64,000 nt of DNA, taken from positions 34,560 through 98,559 of the forward strand of contig NZ_QRQC01000007.1 of NCBI RefSeq assembly GCF_003475325.1, given 5' to 3'. The position numbers and the translations under genes were made by a program. Of this stretch, positions 1 through 7,893 are shown in pieces (the first letter of the stretch is position 1; every line of letters starts with the position of its first letter). The notes beneath the pieces were generated by a model. That model saw only the letters and a program-made list of their open reading frames with translations. It did no database searches and was not told where the DNA came from. Source of the DNA: Collinsella sp. AF33-16. GTDB lineage: Bacteria; Actinomycetota; Coriobacteriia; Coriobacteriales; Coriobacteriaceae.

Positions 1-588
1 CACTACATGCACGACAAGTATTGCTACGAGCGCATCCAGATGGCTCTGCACGACAAGCACGTGCACCGCTGGTTCGCTACGGGCATTGCTGGCCTTTCCG
101 TCGTGGCTGACTCCCTGTCCGCCATCAAGTACGCCAAGGTCCACCCCGTCCGCGACGAGAACGGCATCATTGTCGACTTCGAGACCGAGGGCGAGTTCCC
201 CAAGTACGGTAACGACGACGACCGCGTCGACCAGATCGCTCACGACGTTGTGCACCAGTTCATGGAGTACATCCGCATGAACGACACCTACCGCAACTCC
301 GTGCCCACGACCTCGGTTCTGACCATCACCTCCAACGTCGTGTACGGCAAGAAGACCGGTTCTACGCCTGATGGCCGCAAGGCTGGCCAGCCCTTCGCCC
401 CGGGTGCTAACCCCATGCACAAGCGCGATAGCCACGGCGCCATCGCTTCGCTGTCTTCGGTTTCCAAGCTCCCGTTCCGCGATGCTCAGGACGGCATCTC
501 CAACACCTTCTCCATCATCCCGGGTGCGCTCGGCAAGGAGGACCAGGTGTTCTTTGGCGATATCGACCTTGATCAGCTGGGCGAGTAA
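1..588 (+). CDS. pflB: Pyruvate formate-lyase, catalytic part, 3' end only
   Basis: This is the C-terminal 195 residues of formate C-acetyltransferase, which cleaves pyruvate plus CoA to acetyl-CoA and formate in anaerobic cytoplasm. The gene enters from the left edge. Recognisable PFL blocks are [20 protein letters not shown] near the start, [17 protein letters not shown] in the middle and [12 protein letters not shown] followed by [16 protein letters not shown]. The frame stops at 586-588 just after GALGKEDQ. A canonical one-piece PFL would continue there into the glycyl-radical domain with its RVSGYAV loop. That domain is instead encoded by the next gene. Identity is certain; the truncated end is what makes it unusual. 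Confidence 0.95.
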   Translation, partial: HYMHDKYCYERIQMALHDKHVHRWFATGIAGLSVVADSLSAIKYAKVHPVRDENGIIVDFETEGEFPKYGNDDDRVDQIAHDVVHQFMEYIRMNDTYRNSVPTTSVLTITSNVVYGKKTGSTPDGRKAGQPFAPGANPMHKRDSHGAIASLSSVSKLPFRDAQDGISNTFSIIPGALGKEDQVFFGDIDLDQLGE

Positions 589-589
589 C

Positions 590-650
590 TATTGTTAGTG
601 CTATACTAACAATAACGATTACTGATTAGTGCGCCGGTTTCGGCCGGCGC
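590..650. promoter_or_regulatory. Two hairpins between the PFL halves
   Basis: The 85-bp gap between the two PFL genes holds two inverted repeats. The first is a perfect 10-bp AT-rich stem (590-599 with 605-614, 5-nt loop). The second is GCGCCGG at 631-637 pairing with CCGGCGC at 644-650. Neither is followed by a T-run, so termination is not obvious. They could stabilise or process the mRNA so that the small subunit is made in a different amount from the large one. That role is inference. A strong ribosome-binding site, GAAGGAGA, follows at 660-667. Confidence 0.6.
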
Positions 651-673
651 CTATCGATCGAAGGAGACACATT

Positions 674-925
674 ATGAAGGTTTCTGAAGTTTCCGAGACT
701 CAGGCCGATAACCTGGTCCACATGCTCGACGCTTACGCCGAGAAGGGTGGCCACCACCTGAACATCAACGTCTTCAACCGTGAGACGCTGCTCGACGCTC
801 AGGCTCACCCCGAGAAGTACCCGCAGCTGACCATTCGCGTTTCCGGCTACGCCGTGAACTTCCACACGCTCACCAAGGAGCAGCAGGACGAGGTCATTTC
901 GCGTACCTTCCACAACAAGTTCTAA
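674..925 (+). CDS. grcA: Stand-alone glycyl-radical domain of PFL (GrcA-like)
   Basis: This 83-residue protein is the missing C-terminal domain of pyruvate formate-lyase. It contains [18 protein letters not shown], then [18 protein letters not shown], whose glycine in the SGY loop is the radical-bearing residue, and the final helix [16 protein letters not shown]. coli GrcA (YfiD) is longer and acts as a spare part for an intact PFL. Here the preceding gene lacks the domain, so the two products should together form one enzyme. The start at 674 has a GAAGGAGA site 6 nt upstream. The radical would be installed by the activase at 2394-3212. Confidence 0.92.
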   Translation: MKVSEVSETQADNLVHMLDAYAEKGGHHLNINVFNRETLLDAQAHPEKYPQLTIRVSGYAVNFHTLTKEQQDEVISRTFHNKF

Positions 926-949
926 AGGGGTTTAACTCCCGCAGGATCG

Positions 950-1076
950 CCGGGGCTGTTTGGGCTACCTCCCAAAACGTCCTCGGACATGCAAGAAGCC
1001 CTCGCTGCGCACTTCGTGCGGCGAGGGCTTCTTGCGTCCTGCGGAATATTTTGGGAGGTAGCCCAAACAGCCCCGG
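950..1076. repeat. Long nested palindrome, CGTCCTC/TGCGGA family, copy A
   Basis: Perfect 28-bp outer arms (950-977 and 1049-1076) enclose a perfect 15-bp inner stem (991-1005 with 1021-1035) and a small tip hairpin. Between outer and inner stems lies an asymmetric internal loop with CGTCCTC (978-984) on one side and TGCGGA (1040-1045) on the other, joined to the inner stem by a short helix, GGAC with GTCC. Two other loci (5040-5168, 10496-10625) have the same loop with unrelated arms. It follows grcA directly and could also act as a 3' mRNA end, but there is no clear T-run. Confidence 0.9.
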
Positions 1077-1357
1077 CGGGGTCCTGTGTAGTCACCCTTT
1101 AGGCGGAACTCTCCTAATGGGTTGAGCGTTCTGGATTCTTGCTTGCTACCGTTTATCGCGTATAGCTACCGTTTGCGGAATAAGTAACACTCCTTAATAA
1201 ACCGTGTAGAATCTCAGATAAGCACGGAGTTTTCCAGGGAGACGCTGTCCTTTGTTGTGTGCAAGGGGCGGCGTCTCTTTGGCGCTTGGAGGCCGTTCTG
1301 CAGCAGGACGGCGGACGTGCGTCACATATTCAAAAGCCAACGTCGAGATGGGTTGTG
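1077..1357. other. Leader region of the DegV gene
   Basis: No gene is seen here. The 10-mer GCTACCGTTT occurs twice, at 1145-1154 and 1165-1174, exactly 20 bp apart (two helical turns), which would suit a dimeric DNA-binding protein. A TAGAAT hexamer at about 1207 could be a -10 box, but I find no matching -35. Promoter and operator are therefore only suggestions. Confidence 0.3.
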
Positions 1358-1363
1358 ATGATA

Positions 1364-2218
1364 ATGGGCAAGTACGTAATCGTGGTTGAGTCTGGTTCGG
1401 ATGTGACGCCGGAGCTCTGCGAGCGCTATGGCATCGTGCGCGTGCCCATGCATGTCACGATTGGTGACGAGACCGTCGAAGACGGATCGATCGACCCGCT
1501 TGAGATTTACTCGCGCTGCAACGAGTTTGGCGTGATGCCCAAGACCAGCGGTTGCTCGCCGGCGGATTTTGCGCATGTGTACGACCGCATTCACGCCGAG
1601 CAGCCCGACGCGACCATTTTGCATCTTGCGTATTCCGAGGTTACGACCTGCTCGCATCAGTCGTCGAAGATTGCGGCAAAGGGCCGCGATTACGTCTTCT
1701 CCATGGATACGCGCTTTGTGTCGGTGGGCCAGTCGCTTGTCGCCGTTGAGACCGCCAAGTATATCGAAGCCCATCCGGATGCCACCGTCGACGAGATTTT
1801 CGCCTTTACCAATTCGGTGATGGACCGCGTGCTGCTGGGCTTTGTTCCTACGGACCTTGCCTTCCTTAAGGCGGGTGGTCGCTTGTCCAACGTCGCGTTT
1901 CTTGGCGCCCATCTGCTCAAGATTAAGCCCTGCATTGAGGTAACGGGTGGCAAATTCGTGGCGACCAAGAAGCTCCGCGGCTCTATGCTCAAATGCGCCC
2001 GTGCCTTTATTGACCACATGGTTGCCAAGGGCGATATTGATTACTCGCACATTGGCTTGGCGTATTCGGTGGGCCTTTCCCAGGAGCTGCGCGACGACAT
2101 GGAAGTCTATGCGCACGACCTGGGCTTTGAGGACGTTACCTGGACGCAGGTTGGCGGCGTCATCTCGAGCCATTGCGGCCCGACCGCCTTCGGCGCGGTG
2201 CTCACGCTTAAGGCGTAA
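1364..2218 (+). CDS. DegV family fatty-acid-binding protein
   Basis: The 284-residue product has the DegV (EDD) fold: VIVVESGSDVTPELCERYGI at the N-terminus, then VTIGDETVEDG, and a SEVTTCSHQSS segment where the family holds the fatty-acid carboxylate. DegV proteins such as FakB bind an acyl chain and present it to a fatty-acid kinase. No kinase gene (fakA) is nearby. Starts at 1358 (ATG) and 1355 (GTG) are also possible; I prefer 1364 because MGKYVIVVES matches the usual N-terminus. It sits between grcA and pflA, inside the PFL cluster, which may be chance or may reflect co-regulation. Confidence 0.85.
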   Translation: MGKYVIVVESGSDVTPELCERYGIVRVPMHVTIGDETVEDGSIDPLEIYSRCNEFGVMPKTSGCSPADFAHVYDRIHAEQPDATILHLAYSEVTTCSHQSSKIAAKGRDYVFSMDTRFVSVGQSLVAVETAKYIEAHPDATVDEIFAFTNSVMDRVLLGFVPTDLAFLKAGGRLSNVAFLGAHLLKIKPCIEVTGGKFVATKKLRGSMLKCARAFIDHMVAKGDIDYSHIGLAYSVGLSQELRDDMEVYAHDLGFEDVTWTQVGGVISSHCGPTAFGAVLTLKA

Positions 2219-2393
2219 AGGCCGCAGGCGAGCGTTCTCCAGCCTGACATCTCGATGTAGCCCCCCAGCCATGGTGATGGGGGATAGATTAAAACGTGCC
2301 GTTCTAGTCCGAGACGTTTAAACGCAAACGCATGGGCTAGAATGGCTCTGGCATTTTAATTGGTTGCATCCAAGGAGAGGCAAGGTAGCGCGA

Positions 2394-3212
2394 ATGGCAG
2401 AAATGACGCTTGAGGGTGTGGACGCTCGTCCCGAGGACTCTGCGTATGCCCTGGGTCGCGTGCATTCGATCGAGACGATGGGAACGGTCGACGGACCCGG
2501 CATCCGCTTTGTGGTGTTTGTTCAGGGCTGTCCCATGCGCTGCGCGTATTGCCACAATCCCGATACCTGGTCTGTTAACGGCGGCACGATGGTGACTGTC
2601 GAGCATCTCATGGACGAGTTCCAGAGCAACCATGAGTTCTACCGTAGTGGCGGCATTACCGTTTCGGGTGGCGAACCGCTCCTGCAGCCCGAGTTTTTGG
2701 CCGACCTGTTCCGTGCAATGCACAACAATCCCGATGGCCGTGTGCATACCTGCCTAGATAGCTGTGGCTATGCATTTGATCCCAAGCATCCGGAGAAGTT
2801 CGATGCTGTTCTCAACGAGACCGATATGGTGCTGCTCGACATCAAGCATGCCGATCCGGTTGAGCATAAAAAGCTGACCGGTTGCGATCCTGCGCGCATC
2901 CTGGCGTTTGGCGATGAGCTTGCCCATCGCAAGATTAAGGTTGTTATTCGCCATGTGGTGGTGCCGGGTATCACCGACACGGCGGAGGAATGCGAGAAGC
3001 TCGGTCGCCTGATCGCTCCATGGCACAACGTGGTGGGCCTGGAAATGCTGCCGTATCACACGATGGGTGTCGTCAAGTACGAGCAGCTGGGTATTCCCTA
3101 TAAGCTCGAGGGCGTGCCCCAGATGGATACCGCGCGCATGCCCGAGCTGCGCAACGCCGTCATGACGGGCATGAAAAAGCGCCGCGCCGAACTCAAAAAC
3201 GCCATCGGCTAG
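2394..3212 (+). CDS. pflA: Pyruvate formate-lyase activating enzyme
   Basis: Radical SAM glycyl-radical activase of 272 residues. The cluster motif CPMRCAYCHN (CxxxCxxC) binds the 4Fe-4S centre that cleaves SAM, and TVSGGEPLLQ is the GGE motif that holds the SAM amino group. The N-terminal IETMGTVDGPGIRFVVFVQG is typical of PflA rather than of other activases. Its partner is the glycine in the stand-alone domain at 674-925. The ATG at 2394 is preceded by AGGAGAGG at 2373-2380, somewhat far but the best match. DegV lies between it and the PFL genes. Confidence 0.95.
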   Translation: MAEMTLEGVDARPEDSAYALGRVHSIETMGTVDGPGIRFVVFVQGCPMRCAYCHNPDTWSVNGGTMVTVEHLMDEFQSNHEFYRSGGITVSGGEPLLQPEFLADLFRAMHNNPDGRVHTCLDSCGYAFDPKHPEKFDAVLNETDMVLLDIKHADPVEHKKLTGCDPARILAFGDELAHRKIKVVIRHVVVPGITDTAEECEKLGRLIAPWHNVVGLEMLPYHTMGVVKYEQLGIPYKLEGVPQMDTARMPELRNAVMTGMKKRRAELKNAIG

Positions 3213-3235
3213 CGATCTATTTTCGCCCCCAAGGG

Positions 3236-3264
3236 CACTCATTGGGGACAGACTTAAATGAGTG
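3236..3264. repeat. GGGACAG-core hairpin, copy 1 (CACTCATT arms)
   Basis: CACTCATT (3236-3243) and AATGAGTG (3257-3264) flank the core GGGGACAGACTTA. The core matches the other hairpins of this family in the window, but the arms are unrelated to theirs. The element abuts the 5' edge of the beta-lactamase-like remnant. Confidence 0.7.
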
Positions 3265-3483
3265 CGCGATGGCATTGCTGACGAGCAGGTTTTGGTGCGC
3301 AACAAGGCAGGCTGGATTAGCGAGGATGGTTACTATTCGACATGCGATGCGGGCCTTATCGGCATCGATGGCTGTACCTATGCCATGAGCGTCATGACAT
3401 CGATGCCGTGGAGCGACCGCTCGAGCGAGGTTACGGCCGCGATTGCAAAGGCGCTGTTTGATACGCGAGCTGCACTGGCTTAG
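3262..3483 (+). pseudogene. C-terminal remnant of a class A beta-lactamase-like hydrolase
   Basis: About 73 codons remain open. NKAGWISEDGYYSTCDAGLI followed by YAMSVMTSMPW resembles the end of the beta-lactamase2 family, where a KTG motif leads into a DAGIV strand and a VMT strand. The catalytic SxxK and SDN regions are absent. An in-frame TGA lies at 3259-3261, and the fragment is cut where a palindromic GGGACAG hairpin begins. I see no ribosome-binding site. It is most likely a decayed remnant; a genuine small gene is less likely. Confidence 0.5.
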
Positions 3484-3561
3484 CGTGTTCGTTTGGCGAG
3501 GTCAAACAAAATGCTGGTACCATACCGTGGTTGAGAATTTCGTATAGGTTTGGGGAATGGT

Positions 3562-4302
3562 ATGGCTACCATCGCGATTATCGGTGCGCTCGAAAAAGAG
3601 ATCATGCAGATTAAGGAAGAGCTGAGCGACGTTTGCGAGGCGCGGGAGGCAGGCTTGACCGTTGTGAGCGGTGAGCTCGACGGCCTGACAGTTGTCGCCA
3701 CAACGGCGGGCATGGGCACGGTGAACGCCGCCGCTGCAACACAGCACCTCATTAGCAAGTATGCTCCGCGGGCTGTTGTGTTTTCGGGCATTGCGGGTGG
3801 TTTGAACCCCAAGCTCCATATCGACGACGTGGTCATTGGCAAACGCCTGCGCTATCTGGATACCGATACCGCGCTTATTGCCGAGTCCGCACCGGGGCTC
3901 GAGGAGTTTGACTCGACGCCTGCACTGGTCGATATTGCCGCCGATGCGCTTGCTGAGCGTGGGTTTGTTGACGCTTCGACAAATGCAGTCGCTTCGAATG
4001 AGGGCACCAAGCAGTTCCTGGTCGGCACGATTGCCACGGGTAACCGCTTTGTGACGGGCGCCGCCATGCGCAACGACGCTATCGAGGCGACGCATGCCGA
4101 TTGCGTCGGCATGGAGGGCGCGGCAATTGCCCATGTCGCAACCAAAAATGGTGTCGATTGCCTGGTGTTGCGCGCTATCAGTGATAATTGTGACGAGGCG
4201 TACGATGCAATTTGCGAGCGCGAGTTCGATCTGTTCGAGTACGCACGTGTCGCAAGTGACATCACGCTCGATATCGTCCGCCGCATTGCCGCTGCGCAAT
4301 AG
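3562..4302 (+). CDS. mtnN: 5'-methylthioadenosine/S-adenosylhomocysteine nucleosidase
   Basis: Cytosolic nucleosidase of 246 residues that removes adenine from methylthioadenosine and S-adenosylhomocysteine, relieving product inhibition of SAM enzymes. IAIIGALEKEI carries the first catalytic glutamate, VFSGIAGGL is the nucleoside-phosphorylase fold loop, MEGAAIAHVA binds ribose, and RAISDN carries the catalytic aspartate. GGGGA precedes the ATG. The gene fits a genome with several radical SAM enzymes that release 5'-deoxyadenosine, another known substrate of this family. Confidence 0.93.
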   Translation: MATIAIIGALEKEIMQIKEELSDVCEAREAGLTVVSGELDGLTVVATTAGMGTVNAAAATQHLISKYAPRAVVFSGIAGGLNPKLHIDDVVIGKRLRYLDTDTALIAESAPGLEEFDSTPALVDIAADALAERGFVDASTNAVASNEGTKQFLVGTIATGNRFVTGAAMRNDAIEATHADCVGMEGAAIAHVATKNGVDCLVLRAISDNCDEAYDAICEREFDLFEYARVASDITLDIVRRIAAAQ

Positions 4303-4340
4303 CGCGTCTATTTGTAAGAACCTACGACCAAGGAGTGTCC

Positions 4341-4931
4341 ATGGCCGATTCCATTAACTACCAGCTTGCCAAGTTCGTCGCCAGCTACGGCAAGGTTTCG
4401 CAGATTCCCGAGTCCACCTGCCCCGAGGTGAGCTTTGTCGGCCGCTCCAACGTGGGCAAGTCGTCGATTATGAACAAGCTCTTTGGCCGCAAGAACCTGG
4501 TCAAGGTTTCCAGCACGCCGGGCAAGACGAGCAACATCAACTTCTTTGAGGCCGACGACGTGCATTTCGTGGACCTGCCGGGTTACGGTTTCGCCCGTCG
4601 CTCCAAGGCCGAGCGCGACCGTTGGGCCGAGCTCATCGGCGACTTCTTCGACTCCGAGCGCAGCTTTAACTTGGTCGTCTCGCTGGTGGACATTCGTCAC
4701 GACCCCAGCAAGCTCGACCACGACATGATTGACTACCTACAGGGCAACGAGTTCAACTTTATCGTCTGCCTCACCAAAGCCGACAAGCTCAGCCGCACCC
4801 AGCAGGCCCGCCAGGCAGCAGCCATCAAAAAGCAGCTCAACGTCCCGGCCGAGAATGTAATCATCACGAGCTCCCAGACCGGCACCGGCATCGACGAACT
4901 CAAAAAGCGCATCGCCGAGGCCTGCCTCTAG
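4341..4931 (+). CDS. engB: Ribosome biogenesis GTPase YsxC/EngB
   Basis: GTP-binding protein of 196 residues required for large-subunit assembly in the family. All G motifs are visible: GRSNVGKSS (G1), a threonine in STPGKT (G2), DLPGYGFA (G3), TKADK (G4) and SSQTGTGI (G5). The start at 4341 has AAGGAG at 4330-4335. The gene follows mtnN by 38 bp on the same strand and may be co-transcribed with it. Confidence 0.95.
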   Translation: MADSINYQLAKFVASYGKVSQIPESTCPEVSFVGRSNVGKSSIMNKLFGRKNLVKVSSTPGKTSNINFFEADDVHFVDLPGYGFARRSKAERDRWAELIGDFFDSERSFNLVVSLVDIRHDPSKLDHDMIDYLQGNEFNFIVCLTKADKLSRTQQARQAAAIKKQLNVPAENVIITSSQTGTGIDELKKRIAEACL

Positions 4932-5039
4932 TAAGGGCTCCAGCCTAGCAAGAGCCCCTACCAATAAAAGGCCATAATTTCAGCCCGGCGCCCCTTCAAA
5001 GCGTGGGTCCCTGTAGACATCGCTAGTCACGTTACCATA

Positions 5040-5168
5040 GGGCCACCCAGGGGCATCCCCTTAAAAACATTCCGCAGCACGAGGCCCGCTTATCCGTAGC
5101 TCCGAAGGAGCAGGATAAGCGGGCCTCAAGTGCGAGGACGTTTTTAAGGGGATACCCTTGGGCGGCCC
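5040..5168. repeat. Long nested palindrome, CGTCCTC/TGCGGA family, copy B
   Basis: Outer arms 5040-5068 and 5140-5168 pair over about 29 bp with a few mismatches. The inner stem is a perfect 15 bp (5081-5095 with 5113-5127) capped by GCTCCGAAGGAGC (5099-5111). Read on the minus strand, the internal loop shows CGTCCTC (5140-5134) opposite TGCGGA (5076-5071), with a locus-specific helix GCAC/GTGC between loop and inner stem. A further 14-bp repeat, CTGTAGACATCGCT (5011-5024) with its complement at 5182-5195, wraps the whole and runs into the last codons of thrB. It lies between the convergent ends of engB and thrB. Confidence 0.88.
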
Positions 5169-5189
5169 GAAGGGATTAACCAGCGATGT

Positions 5190-6071
5190 CTACAGGTACT
5201 CGATTTGAGCGCCCTCGGTGTCGCACGTCAGAATATGCGTCTCACACTTGGGGAACTGCTCACGCAGCTTGACCTGCAGGAACTTGGCTACGATGGTGTC
5301 GTCAGTCACGGCCATGAGGGTCGAGCCGGAGCCACTGATCCAGATGGTCTTGGCGCCGCCGTTAAGGCAGGTGTCGCGCACAGCGTTGTAGTCGGGAATC
5401 AGGCGACGGCGATACGGCTCTTGGATGCGGTCGTCATTGGCGGCGGCAATCAGGTCCAGATCGCCGGTCTCGAGACCGCGCGTCATGCCGGCGATGCGGC
5501 CCATCTGCCACACGGCGGTGGAGAGCGGAATCTCCTGCGGCACGACCTTGCGCGCCTCGCTCGTATGTACCTCGTAGGGCGGAATCACGGTAATAAAACG
5601 CAAGCGATCGCTCACCTCGTAGCGCAGGCATTGGGGGAGCGAATCGGTCGGTGTAAAGGAGCAGACGGCGCCGCCAAGGATGGCGGGGGCGACGTTGTCG
5701 GGATGTCCCTCGACCTCGGTGGCGATGCGGACGAGCTCGGCGCGGTCGACGGTGTGGCCCGTCAGCGCGGCGGCTGCCATGATGCCCGCGACGACGCAGG
5801 TGGAGCTGGAACCCAGGCCGCGGGCGACGGGCACGTCGGTCTGGATGTCGATAGCGACGGGGAAGGCCGGCTCGCCCCAGGCGGCCAGAGCATCGACAAA
5901 GCTCACATAGACCAGGTTATTCTCGTTTTGGAACTCCTCGGGGCAGCCCGTGATGGTGAGCTTGTCGGCGCGCTCGAAGGTAAAGTGCGAGTAAAGGCTG
6001 ACGGCCATGCCGAGGGTGTCGTAGCCGATGCCCAAGTTGGCGCTTGTTGCTGGGACGGTGATCTTGATCAT
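5190..6071 (-). CDS. thrB: Homoserine kinase
   Basis: GHMP-family kinase of 293 residues that makes O-phosphohomoserine, the substrate of threonine synthase. The ATP-binding loop is PVARGLGSSSTCVVAG, the N-terminal strand is VPATSANLGIGYDTLG, and the C-terminal GHMP motif is WISGSGSTLMAV. CAGGAGAT precedes the ATG on the minus strand. It lies downstream of thrC on the same strand; a 200-bp gap with a terminator-like hairpin and a palindrome separates them. Confidence 0.95.
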   Translation of the reverse strand: MIKITVPATSANLGIGYDTLGMAVSLYSHFTFERADKLTITGCPEEFQNENNLVYVSFVDALAAWGEPAFPVAIDIQTDVPVARGLGSSSTCVVAGIMAAAALTGHTVDRAELVRIATEVEGHPDNVAPAILGGAVCSFTPTDSLPQCLRYEVSDRLRFITVIPPYEVHTSEARKVVPQEIPLSTAVWQMGRIAGMTRGLETGDLDLIAAANDDRIQEPYRRRLIPDYNAVRDTCLNGGAKTIWISGSGSTLMAVTDDTIVAKFLQVKLREQFPKCETHILTCDTEGAQIEYL

Positions 6072-6086
6072 GGGAATCTCCTGGGC

Positions 6087-6192
6087 GGTCTGCCTGTTTA
6101 GTTCGCTGCTCGGGCAGTCCTGGCTCGCTCGGAAAGCACATTAAGTGCTTTCCGGCTCGTGCGGAACTCGCGACGAACTAAACAGGCAGACC
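6087..6192. repeat. Nested palindrome between thrC and thrB
   Basis: Perfect 19-bp arms (6087-6105 and 6174-6192) surround an inner hairpin GGAAAGCAC (6131-6139) with GTGCTTTCC (6145-6153). The internal loop contains GTGCGGAACT, which resembles but does not equal the TGCGGA element of the three long palindromes, and the CGTCCTC side is not conserved. I treat it as a separate type. It ends 16 bp before the thrB start codon. Confidence 0.8.
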
Positions 6193-6228
6193 CGCATGTC
6201 AGCTCGTCATCATCCCGGTGGATTTCTG

Positions 6229-6260
6229 ATAAAAGAAGGTGCGCCGGCTTTCGCCGGCGC
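6229..6260 (-). terminator. Terminator after thrC
   Basis: GCGCCGGC (6241-6248) pairs with GCCGGCGC (6253-6260). On the minus strand a pyrimidine and T-rich run follows (6229-6239). It lies just beyond the thrC stop, so thrB may be partly uncoupled from thrC. Confidence 0.7.
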
Positions 6261-6272
6261 TTAATAAGGGGT

Positions 6273-7790
6273 TTAGTTGGTGCTCATTCGTTTTGCTGCA
6301 GACTCGACGTAACTGTCCATCTCATCGACGTCGCAGACGTCTTCGAAGCGGACGGGCTTGGACTCGAGCTCGGCGAGCTGTGCCGGGGCGACCGTGTTGG
6401 TGGCCTGCTCGAGCACACGCATAGCCTCAAAGTCGTCCTCGGGCACGTCGAGGCCCAGGGCATCGCAGCAGGCGCGCGGGAACTTGTAGGGGCTGGCGGT
6501 CGAAAGCAGCACGCGGGCCTTGGCGCCCTCGGCGGGGGTGACTTTTTCAAAGACGTGATAGCCGCAGGCGGTGTGCGGGTCGATCACGTAGCCGTTTGCG
6601 TCCCAGCAGCTCTTGATGGCAGCGCGGACCTCGTCCTCGCTGGCCCAGCCGCAGCCAAAGACGCTCTGAATCTTTGCCAGCAGGTTGGCGGGAACTTCGT
6701 AGCGACCAGTCTGTGCCAGCTGCTCCATAAGGTCGGCAACAAGCTCGCAGTCGCCGTCGGACAGGAAGTAGAGCATGCGCTCCAGGTTGGAGCTGATGAG
6801 GATGTCCATCGACGGCGAGATGGTCGTGAAGAACGGACGGTTGCGGTCGTAGACGCCGGTGGTCAGGAAGTCGGCAAGCACGTTGTTCTTGTCGCTCGCG
6901 ACGATGAGCTTGGCGACGGGCAGACCCATGCGCTTGGCATAGTAGCCGGCCAGGATATCGCCAAAGTTACCGGTCGGTACACAGAACTCTACGGCGTCGC
7001 CAGCCTCGATAGCGTCGGCGCGCAACAGCTGCGCATAGGCGGCAAAGTAGTAGACGACCTGCGGTACCAGACGGCCGACATTGATGGAGTTGGCGCTCGA
7101 AAGCACCGTGCCAGCGCCCTCCAGGCGCTCGGCAAGCTCCTTATCGGCAAAGATGCGCTTGACGGCGCTCTGGGCGTCGTCAAAGTTGCCGCGGATACCG
7201 CAGACGGCGACGTTGTCGCCCTCCTGCGTGGACATCTGCAGGTTCTGCACGCGGCTGACCTTGCCCTCGGGATAAAAGACGGTGATGCCCGTACCTGGAG
7301 CGTCGGCAAAACCGGCGAGTGCGGCCTTGCCGGTGTCGCCCGACGTGGCGGTGACGATCATGATGCGCTCGGCGCCGCCGTCCTTGGCGGAGGTGCGGGC
7401 CATGAGGCGGGGGAGCATCTGCAGGGCGACGTCCTTAAAGGCGCTCGTGGGGCCACCAAAGAGCTCCATCACATAGGTTTGAGGGACGTCGGTGCCCGGC
7501 GCTGTATCGAGTTTGACGAGCGGCGTAACCTCTTCGCTCGCGAACGTGCCGCGGTATGCCTCATTCACACAGGCCGAAATTTCTTCGGCTGTGTAATCAT
7601 TCAGTAACATTCCCAACACATCTTGAGCGATTTCAAAGTACGATTTATCTGCAAGCGAGCTGATATCGACCTGCTGGGTGCCGAGCTCGTCCGAGACAAA
7701 CAAACCCCCGTCGGGAGCGATGCCGGTACGGATTGCCACCTTACTTGAGCACGATAAAGTGCGTCCTCGTGTACTATGATAAGTTCCCAT
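6273..7790 (-). CDS. thrC: Threonine synthase
   Basis: PLP enzyme of 505 residues that converts O-phosphohomoserine to threonine. FGGPTSAFKDVALQML carries the PLP-binding lysine, and TATSGDTGKAAL is the phosphate/substrate loop; NAEVCVPTGNFG-like residues appear as FCVPTGNFGDILAG. The chosen ATG gives the usual N-terminus MGTYHSTRG and has GAGGAG 11 nt upstream; a longer reading from 7835 adds 15 residues without a better site. It diverges from lysC across a 103-bp gap that must hold both promoters. Confidence 0.95.
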   Translation of the reverse strand: MGTYHSTRGRTLSCSSKVAIRTGIAPDGGLFVSDELGTQQVDISSLADKSYFEIAQDVLGMLLNDYTAEEISACVNEAYRGTFASEEVTPLVKLDTAPGTDVPQTYVMELFGGPTSAFKDVALQMLPRLMARTSAKDGGAERIMIVTATSGDTGKAALAGFADAPGTGITVFYPEGKVSRVQNLQMSTQEGDNVAVCGIRGNFDDAQSAVKRIFADKELAERLEGAGTVLSSANSINVGRLVPQVVYYFAAYAQLLRADAIEAGDAVEFCVPTGNFGDILAGYYAKRMGLPVAKLIVASDKNNVLADFLTTGVYDRNRPFFTTISPSMDILISSNLERMLYFLSDGDCELVADLMEQLAQTGRYEVPANLLAKIQSVFGCGWASEDEVRAAIKSCWDANGYVIDPHTACGYHVFEKVTPAEGAKARVLLSTASPYKFPRACCDALGLDVPEDDFEAMRVLEQATNTVAPAQLAELESKPVRFEDVCDVDEMDSYVESAAKRMSTN

Positions 7791-7893
7791 ATAACACTGC
7801 TCCTCGGATGCCTTGGTCCCAATCGGTGAACCCATGGTATCAGAGCGCGCAAAACAGGTTTGCAGAGGCTTTTAGAAAGGTAACCTCCACGCC

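Noticed and set aside
6087..6192. Fourth member of the CGTCCTC/TGCGGA palindrome family
   Set aside because: TGCGGAA is present on one side, but the CGTCCTC side and the connecting helix are not conserved, so I keep it separate.
6159..7607. Open frame of 482 codons on the plus strand
   Set aside because: Antisense to threonine synthase, which has intact active-site motifs.
7791..7893. Lysine riboswitch or threonine attenuator between thrC and lysC
   Set aside because: The gap is only 103 bp and shared by two divergent promoters. I see no lysine-riboswitch core or leader peptide rich in Thr or Lys.
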